Shown one piece after another: positions 1 to 5,278 of a DNA stretch of 5,278 bases. The DNA is from Caulobacterales bacterium (GTDB taxonomy: Bacteria; Pseudomonadota; Alphaproteobacteria; Caulobacterales; Caulobacteraceae). Under the pieces are notes generated by a model. That model worked only from the letters and a program-made list of their open reading frames with translations. It was not told where the DNA came from and ran no database searches. Numbering within the stretch: position 1 is the stretch's first letter; every line of letters starts with the position of its first letter. The position numbers and the translations under genes are program-made. Location: positions 1 through 5,278 of the forward strand of contig CANKEA010000111.1 in the NCBI GenBank assembly GCA_947480815.1, given 5' to 3'.

Positions 1-396
1 CTCGATGTCCTGGTCCAGAAGCGCCGCAACAAGGCTGCCGCGCTGAAGCTTCTGAGGAAGCTCCTCAAACACCAGGGTGTTCATCCGGAAACGATCATCA
101 CGGACGGCCTGGCCTCATACCGTGCCGCGGCCAGGATCCTGGGTCTTTCCGATCGTCACCGACCAGGCGGAATGCGGGAAAATAATCGGGCCGAAAACTC
201 CCACCTGATGATCCGACGACGAGAGCGAAAGCAGCAGAAGTTCAAGTCCCAGGGCTCAGCCCAACGGTTCCTTTCCAGCCACGCAGCTATCTACAACACC
301 TTCAATACCCAGACCCATCTGATCTCCAGGACCGGCCTTCGAACCCTACGGGCCGGCGCTCATGAGGCTTGGGCGGCTGCTACCATCGCCGCCTGA
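1..396 (+). CDS. IS6-family transposase, C-terminal part (5' end outside window)
   Basis: This is the DDE transposase that moves an IS6-family element by replicative cointegrate formation. The reading frame is open from base 1 to the TGA at 394-396, giving 131 residues. That is about the C-terminal 55% of a family that usually has about 230-240 residues. Visible family marks are LDVLVQKRRNKAAA at residues 1-14, the second catalytic Asp in IITDGLASY (residue 35), and the catalytic Glu in NNRAENSH (residue 65) followed by a basic RRRERK stretch. The usual C-terminal block GSAQRFLSSHAAIYNTFN also follows. The first catalytic Asp and the N-terminal helix-turn-helix would lie left of the window. 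No frameshift or stop interrupts the visible part, so the copy may be intact. The family assignment is secure. The exact IS name cannot be given. Confidence 0.93.
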   Translation, partial: LDVLVQKRRNKAAALKLLRKLLKHQGVHPETIITDGLASYRAAARILGLSDRHRPGGMRENNRAENSHLMIRRRERKQQKFKSQGSAQRFLSSHAAIYNTFNTQTHLISRTGLRTLRAGAHEAWAAATIAA

Positions 397-433
397 TCTG
401 CGGGGTTGGGGGAGGGGCTATTCCGGCTTGACC

Positions 434-497
434 GACTTAACCTGTCAGTTCCGGCGGAGGGGAATAGTCGTCCTCGCTGACTTCACCTGTCAGTTCC
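434..497 (+). repeat. Pair of 19-base direct repeats in the IS tail
   Basis: The copies lie at 434-452 and 479-497 with consensus GACTTMACCTGTCAGTTCC (M is A in the first, C in the second). A short inverted repeat, CTATTCC at 418-424 and GGAATAG at 461-467, brackets the inner copy. The repeats lie directly after the transposase stop, so a role as transposase-binding sites is the simplest reading. This is inference. Confidence 0.7.
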
Positions 498-498
498 C

Positions 499-620
499 GT
501 TGATGTGTTTTGAGTACGGTGCCGTTGGGTGACGACCTTCGAGAAGCCAGCCAGAAAGCTTGGAAAGCCCCAGGGCTTCATCGACCGGTTCTGGAAACGG
601 TTCAGGCGAAGTTCAGAGAT
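499..620. other. Spacer between the IS end and the 3' end of the PepSY gene
   Basis: About 120 bp with no gene I can support. A short dyad AAGCCC-CA-GGGCTT lies at 565-578, downstream of the PepSY gene on the minus strand. It has no T tract, so it is at best a weak terminator. The spacer may be flanking DNA left after the IS inserted. Confidence 0.4.
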
Positions 621-2129
621 CTATGAATTTGGCCGCTGAGCGACCGGCGAACGCCGCCTGCGGCGGCGCGCATGGACCGTCTTGTACTTCAGTCGTCGCC
701 AGCCGATCACCACGCCGCTCACTGAGATGATCAGCCCGCCTGCCGACAGCGCCCAGACTAGGATGTCCCATACCGGCCGGCTGTGCAGCAGCACCGGCAG
801 ATCGAAGTCGTGCAGGAAATTGAACAGCCACCGCTCTGTGCGGTCGCTGCGGTTCAGGCTTCCCAGCACTTGGCCGGTCAGCGGGTCAATGTGGAACCAA
901 GTCGCCGGAGGGTCGTCAAACTGCACCCGGAGCACCGGCAACACCGCGTCACTGTGGTGGCCGTACCAGTAGATGTCTTCTTCCGTCAGCCGCGCGGCGC
1001 TGATCACGCGCCTATCCGGCATCAAGCTGCGGGCATTGTGGAATAGGTCCGGGTCGGTCAGCCCCGCGGGTGCGGCCGTGCGGCTATCGAGTAGCGTGCG
1101 GCTCCCGTCGGCGCCGCTGACCACGACCAGTGCGCGACCGTCTACCCAGACGAAGCGCACATCCCGTGCCCCTTCGGTGGCCGCCCTCAAGCGCGGGAAG
1201 TTTATCTCGAAGAGAGGCTCCCTCTGGCCAGCATATCGAACGAGCGCCGGCGTGTCCGGTGACGAGCGGGCGAACCAGTTGAAGGGATTGACCGAGAGCC
1301 ACCCGGAAAAAATCCATGTGGTCAGGATCAGGCCGGTGATCAGCCCCCCGATGTGATGCCATTTCATCCACCCTTGGTAGGGCGACACCTCGTGGCCGTG
1401 ATAGCGCCGCTTTAACCTCAGCCGCAAAATGCCGATCCATACTCCGGTGACCGCGCCTATGATGCCGCCGCCGGAAGTCCACATGATCACTTGGCGCCAA
1501 ACCTCAACGTCGGTGCGGATGCTGGTCAGGTAGATCCAGTGAGGGATTGATCCAAGCCAGTTCCAGAACCGCTCGCCGCGGGTGGAGTTCTGCACGACTT
1601 CGCCCGTGGTCGAGGACACGTAGAGCTGAGTACCCGCCGCATCCGCCAGACGAATCCGATGCAACGGTCGATGCGGATTAAAGCCCCCCGCGACCGTCCA
1701 TTGGTCGCGCTCGATCGTCGCCACCTCGCGGATAGCCGCGCCGCGCGAAAAACGGCGCGCAATGGTCGTGGCCACCGCTGGCGAAATGGCCTCGATTATT
1801 TGGCCGTCGCGGGCCGAAACCGTCCAGCGCCGCTGCGCCTGGACGATACGGTAGACTGGCTGGCCGGCCATCATCTGAAGCCGGAACTGCGTCGGGAAGG
1901 CGGTTACGCCGGACGCCTTCAGCGCCGACGTGGGATCAACCCGTACCTGCGCCCACTCGATGGTTTCGAGCGCGGAGAGCCGCTCCCTTTCCGTCACCGA
2001 CGGATAAGGAACGTACATCATCACTAGGCCTGAGGCGAACCAGGCGACGAAGAGTATGCAGGCGGCGATGCCCAGCCATCTGTGGCCGATGTAGAGCCAT
2101 TTGCGTCCGATCTTCAGAGCGCGCTTCAA
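621..2129 (-). CDS. PepSY-domain inner-membrane protein, probable ferrisiderophore reductase (FoxB/PiuB-like)
   Basis: The predicted protein has 502 residues with four hydrophobic helices at about 18-40, 214-236, 258-280 and 453-477. Two large periplasmic regions lie between helices 1 and 2 and between helices 3 and 4. PepSY-type signatures are ARDGQIIEAI (106-115), SSTTGEVVQ (172-180) and IDPLTGQVLGSL (414-425). Histidines near membrane edges (H16 in GHRW, H197 in IPHWIY, H258/H259 in KWHHIGG, H440 in FLHDF) are candidate haem ligands. Characterised members such as Pseudomonas FoxB are inner-membrane haem proteins that reduce siderophore-bound iron. At 502 residues this protein is longer than FoxB-type proteins of roughly 380. 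The tail is unusually basic (ARRRRRRSPV, 487-496). No ATG is usable. The TTG at 2127-2129 is chosen because it comes just after the receptor stop and precedes the first helix. Its ribosome site is weak, which suggests translational coupling to the receptor. The family is confident; the reductase role and substrate are inference. Confidence 0.85.
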   Translation of the reverse strand: MKRALKIGRKWLYIGHRWLGIAACILFVAWFASGLVMMYVPYPSVTERERLSALETIEWAQVRVDPTSALKASGVTAFPTQFRLQMMAGQPVYRIVQAQRRWTVSARDGQIIEAISPAVATTIARRFSRGAAIREVATIERDQWTVAGGFNPHRPLHRIRLADAAGTQLYVSSTTGEVVQNSTRGERFWNWLGSIPHWIYLTSIRTDVEVWRQVIMWTSGGGIIGAVTGVWIGILRLRLKRRYHGHEVSPYQGWMKWHHIGGLITGLILTTWIFSGWLSVNPFNWFARSSPDTPALVRYAGQREPLFEINFPRLRAATEGARDVRFVWVDGRALVVVSGADGSRTLLDSRTAAPAGLTDPDLFHNARSLMPDRRVISAARLTEEDIYWYGHHSDAVLPVLRVQFDDPPATWFHIDPLTGQVLGSLNRSDRTERWLFNFLHDFDLPVLLHSRPVWDILVWALSAGGLIISVSGVVIGWRRLKYKTVHARRRRRRSPVAQRPNS

Positions 2130-2140
2130 GATGACCCGTT
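2130..2140 (-). other. 11-bp junction between receptor stop and PepSY start
   Basis: The receptor ends with TAG at 2143-2141 and the PepSY frame starts with TTG at 2129. The spacer contains only a weak purine stretch (GAACGGG overlapping the stop region) and no ATG or GTG in the right frame. The two genes are therefore almost certainly on one transcript, and re-initiation or coupling is the likely way the second gene is translated. Confidence 0.6.
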
Positions 2141-4273
2141 CTAGAACCGACCGGTCAGGCGCAATTCCGCCGCCCGCGGCCGCGCCAGAATCCTCTGTGT
2201 GTTGCCATAGCTGGAGGTCGCGTAGATCTCATCCAGGGCATTGAACAGTTGCAGGTTCAGGGCCAAGTTCGGCCGCAACTCCCACTCAACCCCGGCGTCT
2301 GCCGCCGTGTAGCTCGGGAGGATCAGCTTGGGATCGTTGCTATTGTCCCCGAATTGGCGGCCTACGTAGCGGGCACCGCCATAGACTCGCCAGTTCTGCG
2401 CGAACGCCCAGCTGAGCCAGATGTTGGCGCTCTTCTCGGGCGTATCCGGCGGCGTCAGGCCTTTGCGCGAAACGGGAACGCCGCCAACGATCTCGGTAAA
2501 GTCGTCGTAATTGGCGTCCAGAACCGTGCCGTTGGCCTCGAAGCTCCAGCCTGCGCCAAGTTTCACCGCAAGCGATGCTTCCACCCCCTTCGAGGAGCGT
2601 TGGCCTACCTGGACCTGTACGGTCGGGTTCGCCCGGTCTCGGGTGAGCAGCTTGTTCTTGACGATGTCGTAGGCTGCGACCGTCCATTCGCCTCGACCGC
2701 CGAGGAACAAACCCTTGATGCCCGCCTCCCATTGTCTGCCCGTCGACAGCTCAAACGGCGCCTGCCCTGCCGATGTGGTGATCAGCGAACCAAGTGGATC
2801 GCTGCCCGTGGCATATTGAGCGTAGAAAGACGTGTTTGAGTTCGGCGCATAGACCACCCCGAGGCGATAGCCGATATCGTCCAACGTGCGGTTCACCTGC
2901 TCGACGTTGGTCAAGAGGTTGAGCCGGCGCACATGGTAGCTGTCGAACCGCATGCCACCTACCAGCGAGAGCTGGTCGGTAAGTTTCAGCTGATCTTCGG
3001 CGAAGATTCCATACTGCCCGGTTTTAGTTCGGTAGCGCGGGATGAAAGACGCTTCTTTGATGATGTAGTTGCCTGGGTCGGGCCGGAACGGGTCAAGGAA
3101 AGTGGTCGTCCCTGGGAAACCGTCGTTGGTGTGCTGGAACCGGACCTTGTTGAACTCGGCCCCGACAACAAAGGTATTCTTCAATGGCCCAAGGTCGTGC
3201 TGGACACTAACGTCAACGGTATCGCCCCACTGCATCTCATCGTGCAGGATGGGGATGTAGTCGGTGCGCTCAACGCGTCTGCCGGGGGGATCGTAGATGT
3301 AGGTCTCGGCGTTGCGCCATTCACGGTCGCTGGTCAGGCGGTAAAGTGCGTTGCGCACTCGCACCCCGTTGGCCGCGCTCCATTCCGCGCGCAGCTGGGT
3401 CATGTTGTCCTTGAAGCGCATGCGGGCGTCTGCGACGTTGTAGTTCAAGTCGCGCGTCCGATTGTCGATGCCCCCATTGATTAGCGGCGTGCCGAAATAC
3501 TTCATCGGCGACTGGTCGCCGTAGTCGTTGGACAGGATAAAGCTTAGGGTTTCGGAGGGCTGCCAGCGCATGGATCCGGAAAGCGCCAAGCTCTCGGAGC
3601 CACCCCGCTCCACATAGCCCTGTGACCCGTTGCGGCTGACATCGACGCGGTAAGACAGGTCCGGGCTAATCGGTCCTCCGGCACCAAGCGCCAGACGATA
3701 GGTCTCGTCGCTGCCGTAGGCTGCTTGGACGTCATAGGCGGCCATGCCAGGTTTGGGCCGCTTTGGGATTACGTTCACTGCGCCGCCTAGGGCTCCCTGG
3801 CCGAACAGAACGGAGGCGGGGCCGCGCAGCACTTCGACCTGCTCCACCGTCCATGGATCGAAGGGGAAGGTCACGGTGCCGGCGCCGACGAACAGCCGCA
3901 TGCCATCGAACAGTGTCATCACCGATCCGACACCAGAGAAGCCGCGCGCCGCAAACGAGGCGGTCGACCCGTTGCCGGGGTCGTTCTGTTGGACAATCCC
4001 AGTCGAGCGCGAGATGGCGTTGGCTAGGCTAATGTCGCCGCGGGCCCGAATGGCGTCTCCGGAGAGGATTTCAATGCTAGCCGGCGTTTCGATCGCCTTC
4101 AGGCCAAGACGGCTGCCGGTCGCGGCGGTTTCCTTCAGGTTAAGCGAACCGGGGCGCCCGCCCATTACCTCGACGCCCGATACGGTGGCCTGTGCGTTGG
4201 CCGTACCTACCTGGATCGCCAAGGCCAGCATCGCTATCGAAGCGCGCGCGCCCAATTCAAAAGCCCGACCCAA
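2141..4273 (-). CDS. TonB-dependent siderophore-type outer-membrane receptor
   Basis: The protein has 710 residues from the chosen start and would form a 22-strand outer-membrane barrel with an N-terminal plug that imports a ferric siderophore or similar chelate using TonB energy. Numbered from that start, residues 1-27 form a signal peptide (basic start, hydrophobic SIAMLALAIQVGTA, cleavage after ANA). A possible TonB box lies around VSGVEVMGG (31-39). The plug spans about 49-172 and includes ETPASIEILSG, the VEVLRGPASVLFGQGALGG block and NVIPKRP. The rest is barrel, ending in RLTGRF with the terminal Phe typical of these proteins. There is no N-terminal signalling (STN) domain, so FecA-like sigma/anti-sigma control is not expected. 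TTG at 4273 is preferred over an in-frame TTG at 4291 because GGGAGGG sits just upstream of it. The PepSY gene starts 11 bp after the stop. The substrate cannot be told from sequence, and no convincing Fur site was found upstream. Confidence 0.92.
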   Translation of the reverse strand: MGRAFELGARASIAMLALAIQVGTANAQATVSGVEVMGGRPGSLNLKETAATGSRLGLKAIETPASIEILSGDAIRARGDISLANAISRSTGIVQQNDPGNGSTASFAARGFSGVGSVMTLFDGMRLFVGAGTVTFPFDPWTVEQVEVLRGPASVLFGQGALGGAVNVIPKRPKPGMAAYDVQAAYGSDETYRLALGAGGPISPDLSYRVDVSRNGSQGYVERGGSESLALSGSMRWQPSETLSFILSNDYGDQSPMKYFGTPLINGGIDNRTRDLNYNVADARMRFKDNMTQLRAEWSAANGVRVRNALYRLTSDREWRNAETYIYDPPGRRVERTDYIPILHDEMQWGDTVDVSVQHDLGPLKNTFVVGAEFNKVRFQHTNDGFPGTTTFLDPFRPDPGNYIIKEASFIPRYRTKTGQYGIFAEDQLKLTDQLSLVGGMRFDSYHVRRLNLLTNVEQVNRTLDDIGYRLGVVYAPNSNTSFYAQYATGSDPLGSLITTSAGQAPFELSTGRQWEAGIKGLFLGGRGEWTVAAYDIVKNKLLTRDRANPTVQVQVGQRSSKGVEASLAVKLGAGWSFEANGTVLDANYDDFTEIVGGVPVSRKGLTPPDTPEKSANIWLSWAFAQNWRVYGGARYVGRQFGDNSNDPKLILPSYTAADAGVEWELRPNLALNLQLFNALDEIYATSSYGNTQRILARPRAAELRLTGRF

Positions 4274-4375
4274 TACACCCTCCCATTGCAATTCTGCGGA
4301 CCGCCCCCGGACGGCCTACATCGCAATACGTGGCACCATCGACATTCCCTCTGCATGATTAAAAAAAGGGCGCTA
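4274..4375 (-). other. Receptor upstream region (leader and presumed promoter)
   Basis: About 100 bp separate the remnant stop from the receptor start. A promoter for the receptor-PepSY unit is expected here or just upstream, but I see no pair of good -35/-10 boxes and no good match to the Fur consensus. A GC-rich segment at 4296-4316 contains two copies of CGGAC(C/G)G around CCCC. No function can be assigned. Confidence 0.35.
4278..4284 (-). promoter_or_regulatory. Shine-Dalgarno sequence that decides the receptor start
   Basis: On the minus strand GGGAGGG lies four bases before the TTG at 4273-4271; counting from its core GGAGG the spacing is five bases. The competing in-frame TTG at 4291-4289 has no purine-rich element before it. 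The signal peptide reads well from 4273. This supports the shorter receptor form. Confidence 0.6.
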
Positions 4376-4402
4376 TCAATCCGTAATCGACGCTTTTGCG
4401 CC
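4361..4402 (-). terminator. Weak terminator-like element after the minus-strand remnant
   Basis: On the minus strand GGCGC (4402-4398) can pair with GCGCC (4373-4369) across a 24-base loop. One C and a run of seven T (4367-4361) follow. The T run is good, but the stem has only five pairs and a long loop. It lies directly after the stop of the remnant at 4376 and before the receptor leader, so it would insulate the receptor from upstream transcription. Low confidence. Confidence 0.25.
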
Positions 4403-4594
4403 GGGTCTCAGCGGCGAACATCGGGCCGGGTCGAGGTCCGCAGCGATGCGGTGCATCTGGTCCTGCATGGCCAGGCCTTTGAGGATCGGCGTGCCGATCT
4501 GGCGTTGATCGAGATCGGCCGGCGCCTTGTCGAGGGCGAGCATGCGGTTGAGGAACCTGGCTGCGCCTTTGGTGTGCGGATCATACTTCCGCAA
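4376..4594 (-). pseudogene. Unrecognised coding remnant, minus strand
   Basis: The frame is 72 codons long from a TTG at 4594, with an upstream in-frame stop at 4606-4604 and a TGA at 4378-4376. Third codon positions are strongly G/C (for example CTC GCC CTC GAC AAG GCG CCG GCC GAT CTC GAT), and the translation is helix-like (GAARFLNRMLAL, then ILKGLAMQDQMHRIAADLD). This suggests it once encoded protein. I do not recognise a family with confidence. GAARFLNRMLAL is mildly reminiscent of a motif in strawberry-notch-type helicases of plasmids, but the rest does not follow. It is probably an internal or C-terminal piece of a larger gene cut at the junction with the opposing recombinase remnant near 4574-4600. 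It has no visible ribosome site of its own. Confidence 0.35.
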
Positions 4595-4951
4595 AGGCTG
4601 GTTTTACGAGGCGGACGTTGCACCCTAAAGGGTGCGACCATCGCCCAGAAGCCTGCCGCTAAACTCGCCTTGGCCAAGCTTGTAAAGCGCGGTCACGCTG
4701 AACTTCTGCGCCGCAAGGCATCGCCGTTCACCCAGTCGGGTGAGCACAGGCACGCTACTGCCCCCATAACCCAGCATGAACGCAACATCTGTCGCCTGGC
4801 GTTTATGGACCCGCAGTTGCAACGCCAGATTTTACAGGGGGAAGCACCCTATCGGGTGAAGCCCGCCACGGTGATAAAGCGCCCCATGCCTCTGGCCTGG
4901 GCCGATCAGCGCCAGTGGCTCGAGAATCTCGCAGCAACTGATCCCTGTTAG
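4574..4951 (+). pseudogene. Large serine recombinase, C-terminal remnant
   Basis: These 125 codons match the end of resolvase/invertase-type large serine recombinases of alphaproteobacteria. The segment RIILPQRLVLRGGRCTLKG (residues 2-20) resembles the strand region after the zinc-ribbon/coiled-coil part. LALAKLVKRGHAEL (31-44) matches the helix usually written ALIKALARAHRW. HERNICRLAFMDPQLQRQIL (68-87) corresponds to the common YVxRxLRLAFLAPDIVEAIL block. RPMPLAWADQRQWL (103-116) corresponds to the usual LPLDWAEQRRxL end. The N-terminal catalytic Ser domain and most of the DNA-binding region are absent, and upstream sequence in the same frame is antisense to a minus-strand remnant. It cannot be an active recombinase. 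The GTG at 4574 only marks where similarity begins. Its stop TAG lies inside the first iteron. The assignment comes from remembered family patterns, not a search. Confidence 0.62.
4617..4858. repeat. Three CACCC-N4-GGGTG hairpin repeats
   Basis: The dyad CACCC-N4-GGGTG occurs at 4621-4634 (loop TAAA), 4729-4742 (loop AGTC) and 4845-4858 (loop TATC). Successive starts are 108 and 116 bp apart. The first copy extends to a 9-bp stem with one G-T pair (4617-4625 with 4630-4638). All three lie inside the recombinase remnant. The first two are read in the same codon phase and the third in a different one, so shared protein sequence does not explain them. No T tract follows, so they are not terminators. 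The function is unknown. Confidence 0.7.
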
Positions 4952-5144
4952 CGGCAATTACGGTCCCTGTTATGGGACATAAGATTCCCTGTTAGCGGGC
5001 AGGGAAGTTCCCTGTTCTTCAACCTAGCCAAAAAAAGACAAACTAGCCTCAACGCCAACAGGCGTTGGGGTTTTTGCGTGTGTGAACTGCCCCACCGCCT
5101 TGCCTGATACGCGAAATGACCCGGTAACAGGGAATAACAGGGAA
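4942..5144. repeat. Iteron array (TCCCTGTTA) in two opposing groups
   Basis: Direct copies of TCCCTGTTA begin at 4942, 4964 and 4986, with a variant ending in C at 5009. The spacings are 22, 22 and 23 bp, about two helical turns. Two inverted copies, TAACAGGGA, lie at 5125-5133 and 5135-5143 as a tandem 10-base repeat TAACAGGGAA. The fourth direct copy forms a perfect dyad with CAGGGAA at 5000-5006 (CAGGGAA-G-TTCCCTG), and the second sits in a smaller dyad TCCC-N6-GGGA at 4964-4977. Even spacing of short repeats is the mark of initiator-binding iterons in theta-replicating plasmids. The inverted group would suit autoregulation or handcuffing at a rep promoter. Those roles are inferred. Confidence 0.75.
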
Positions 5145-5278
5145 AACGGGCTTCAAAACAGCCAAAACCGTCAGGTTTTTAGGGGCCGGAGAATCTTGCC
5201 GAAAATGGGCAAAAACGGCGGAATTTTACGCCGAAATCTACGCGCGTAATGACGGATTAGGGTCCAAAAACCCAAGGC
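4952..5278. other. Gene-free putative plasmid replication origin region
   Basis: About 330 bp without any coding frame I would accept. It holds the iterons, a strong terminator (5047-5075) and a right-hand stretch (5143-5278) richer in A tracts than the genes to the left. A tracts start near 5143, 5155, 5164, 5202, 5211 and 5266, partly in helical phase. Small hairpins occur at 5164-5179 (AAAACC-GTCA-GGTTTT) and 5196-5212 (TTGCC-N7-GGCAA). I see no good DnaA box. No replication gene is in the window; it would be expected beyond the right edge. Confidence 0.5.
5047..5075 (+). terminator. Rho-independent terminator between the two iteron groups
   Basis: The stem CCTCAACGCC (5047-5056) pairs with GGCGTTGGGG (5061-5070), ten pairs including one T-G, with an AACA loop and TTTTT at 5071-5075. 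It is a strong terminator for rightward transcription. No gene ends just before it; the nearest is the recombinase remnant stopping at 4951. It may instead end a short RNA made in the origin, or protect the origin from read-through. Confidence 0.8.

Larger units (their letters stand above)
1..498 (+). mobile_element. Right part of an IS6-family insertion sequence, with inferred right end near 498
   Basis: The element contains the transposase tail and about 100 bp of non-coding tail. The right terminus is inferred. A 19-base motif GACTTMACCTGTCAGTTCC occurs at 434-452 and again at 479-497, 45 bp apart and differing at one position. Read inward from the right, the outer copy begins GGGAACTGACAGG. 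That is the place and length expected for an IS6 terminal inverted repeat, and the inner copy would then be a subterminal transposase-binding repeat. The left end is outside the window, so neither the inverted repeat nor the 8-bp target duplication can be verified. Confidence 0.6.

Noticed and set aside
529..639. Short plus-strand frame (GTG start, 36 codons, contains GFIDRFWKRFRR)
   Set aside because: It has no ribosome site and no recognised similarity, it overlaps the 3' end of the PepSY gene, and its length is easily reached by chance in GC-rich DNA.
652..668. CGCCGCC-TGC-GGCGGCG hairpin near the PepSY 3' end as a terminator
   Set aside because: It lies within the coding sequence for the Arg run and has no T tract after it on the minus strand. 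It follows from repeated CGC/CGG codons.
2249..2839. Long plus-strand frame inside the receptor gene
   Set aside because: It is a shadow of the receptor gene on the opposite strand. The receptor frame has a signal peptide, plug and barrel features, and the shadow has none.
4292..4400. Possible Fur box upstream of the receptor (AATCAT near 4354-4360)
   Set aside because: Only a short piece matches the GATAATGATAATCATTATC consensus and there is no second half. Iron control is likely from function but is not visible here.
4286..4573. Plus-strand open frame continuous with the recombinase remnant
   Set aside because: It is antisense to the minus-strand coding-like fragment and to the receptor leader, and its translation resembles no recombinase. 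Only the part from about 4574 has family features.
4617..4638. GC hairpin considered as a terminator
   Set aside because: No T tract follows on either strand, and two related hairpins nearby also lack one. It is better described as a repeat.
4625..4822. Minus-strand frame of 65 codons opposite the recombinase remnant
   Set aside because: It is a shadow frame with no family resemblance, whereas the plus-strand frame over the same DNA matches the recombinase C terminus.
4942..5144. CRISPR array
   Set aside because: The repeats are only 9-10 bases long with 22-bp steps, occur in both orientations, and have no spacer-sized variable units.

Overview
The window looks like an accessory segment of a plasmid from a GC-rich alphaproteobacterium. 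A sphingomonad or a member of Caulobacteraceae would fit, but the taxon is an inference. The reasons are the strong G/C bias at third codon positions, an IS6-type transposase, the C-terminal end of a resolvase/invertase-type large serine recombinase of the kind common on alphaproteobacterial plasmids, and an iteron array at the right edge.

Layout from left to right. Positions 1-396 (+) are the C-terminal half of an IS6-family transposase whose start lies outside the window. It is followed by a repeat-bearing tail, with a likely element end near 498. Positions 499-620 hold no gene I can support. Positions 621-2129 (-) encode a four-helix PepSY inner-membrane protein of the ferrisiderophore-reductase type. 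Positions 2141-4273 (-) encode a TonB-dependent siderophore-type outer-membrane receptor. Positions 4274-4375 are its leader. Positions 4376-4594 (-) are an unrecognised coding-like remnant. Positions 4574-4951 (+) are the 3' end of a serine recombinase gene that has lost its catalytic part. Positions 4942-5278 hold no gene but carry regularly spaced TCCCTGTTA iterons in both orientations, a strong rho-independent terminator and an A-tract-rich stretch. Together these resemble a plasmid replication origin whose rep gene would lie outside the window.

Functionally, the only intact system is the leftward two-gene unit of receptor then PepSY protein, 11 bp apart. The expected scheme is that the receptor imports a ferric siderophore (or similar chelate) across the outer membrane using TonB energy, and the PepSY protein reduces the iron at the inner membrane so that Fe(II) is released. 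No TonB/ExbBD, ABC transporter or siderophore synthesis gene is present, so the unit depends on functions encoded elsewhere. The unit sits between an IS6 element and recombinase debris beside a plasmid origin, so it reads as mobile iron-uptake cargo.

I found no clearly new system. The most unusual sequence features are three copies of a CACCC-N4-GGGTG hairpin inside the recombinase remnant and the two-sided iteron arrangement around a terminator.
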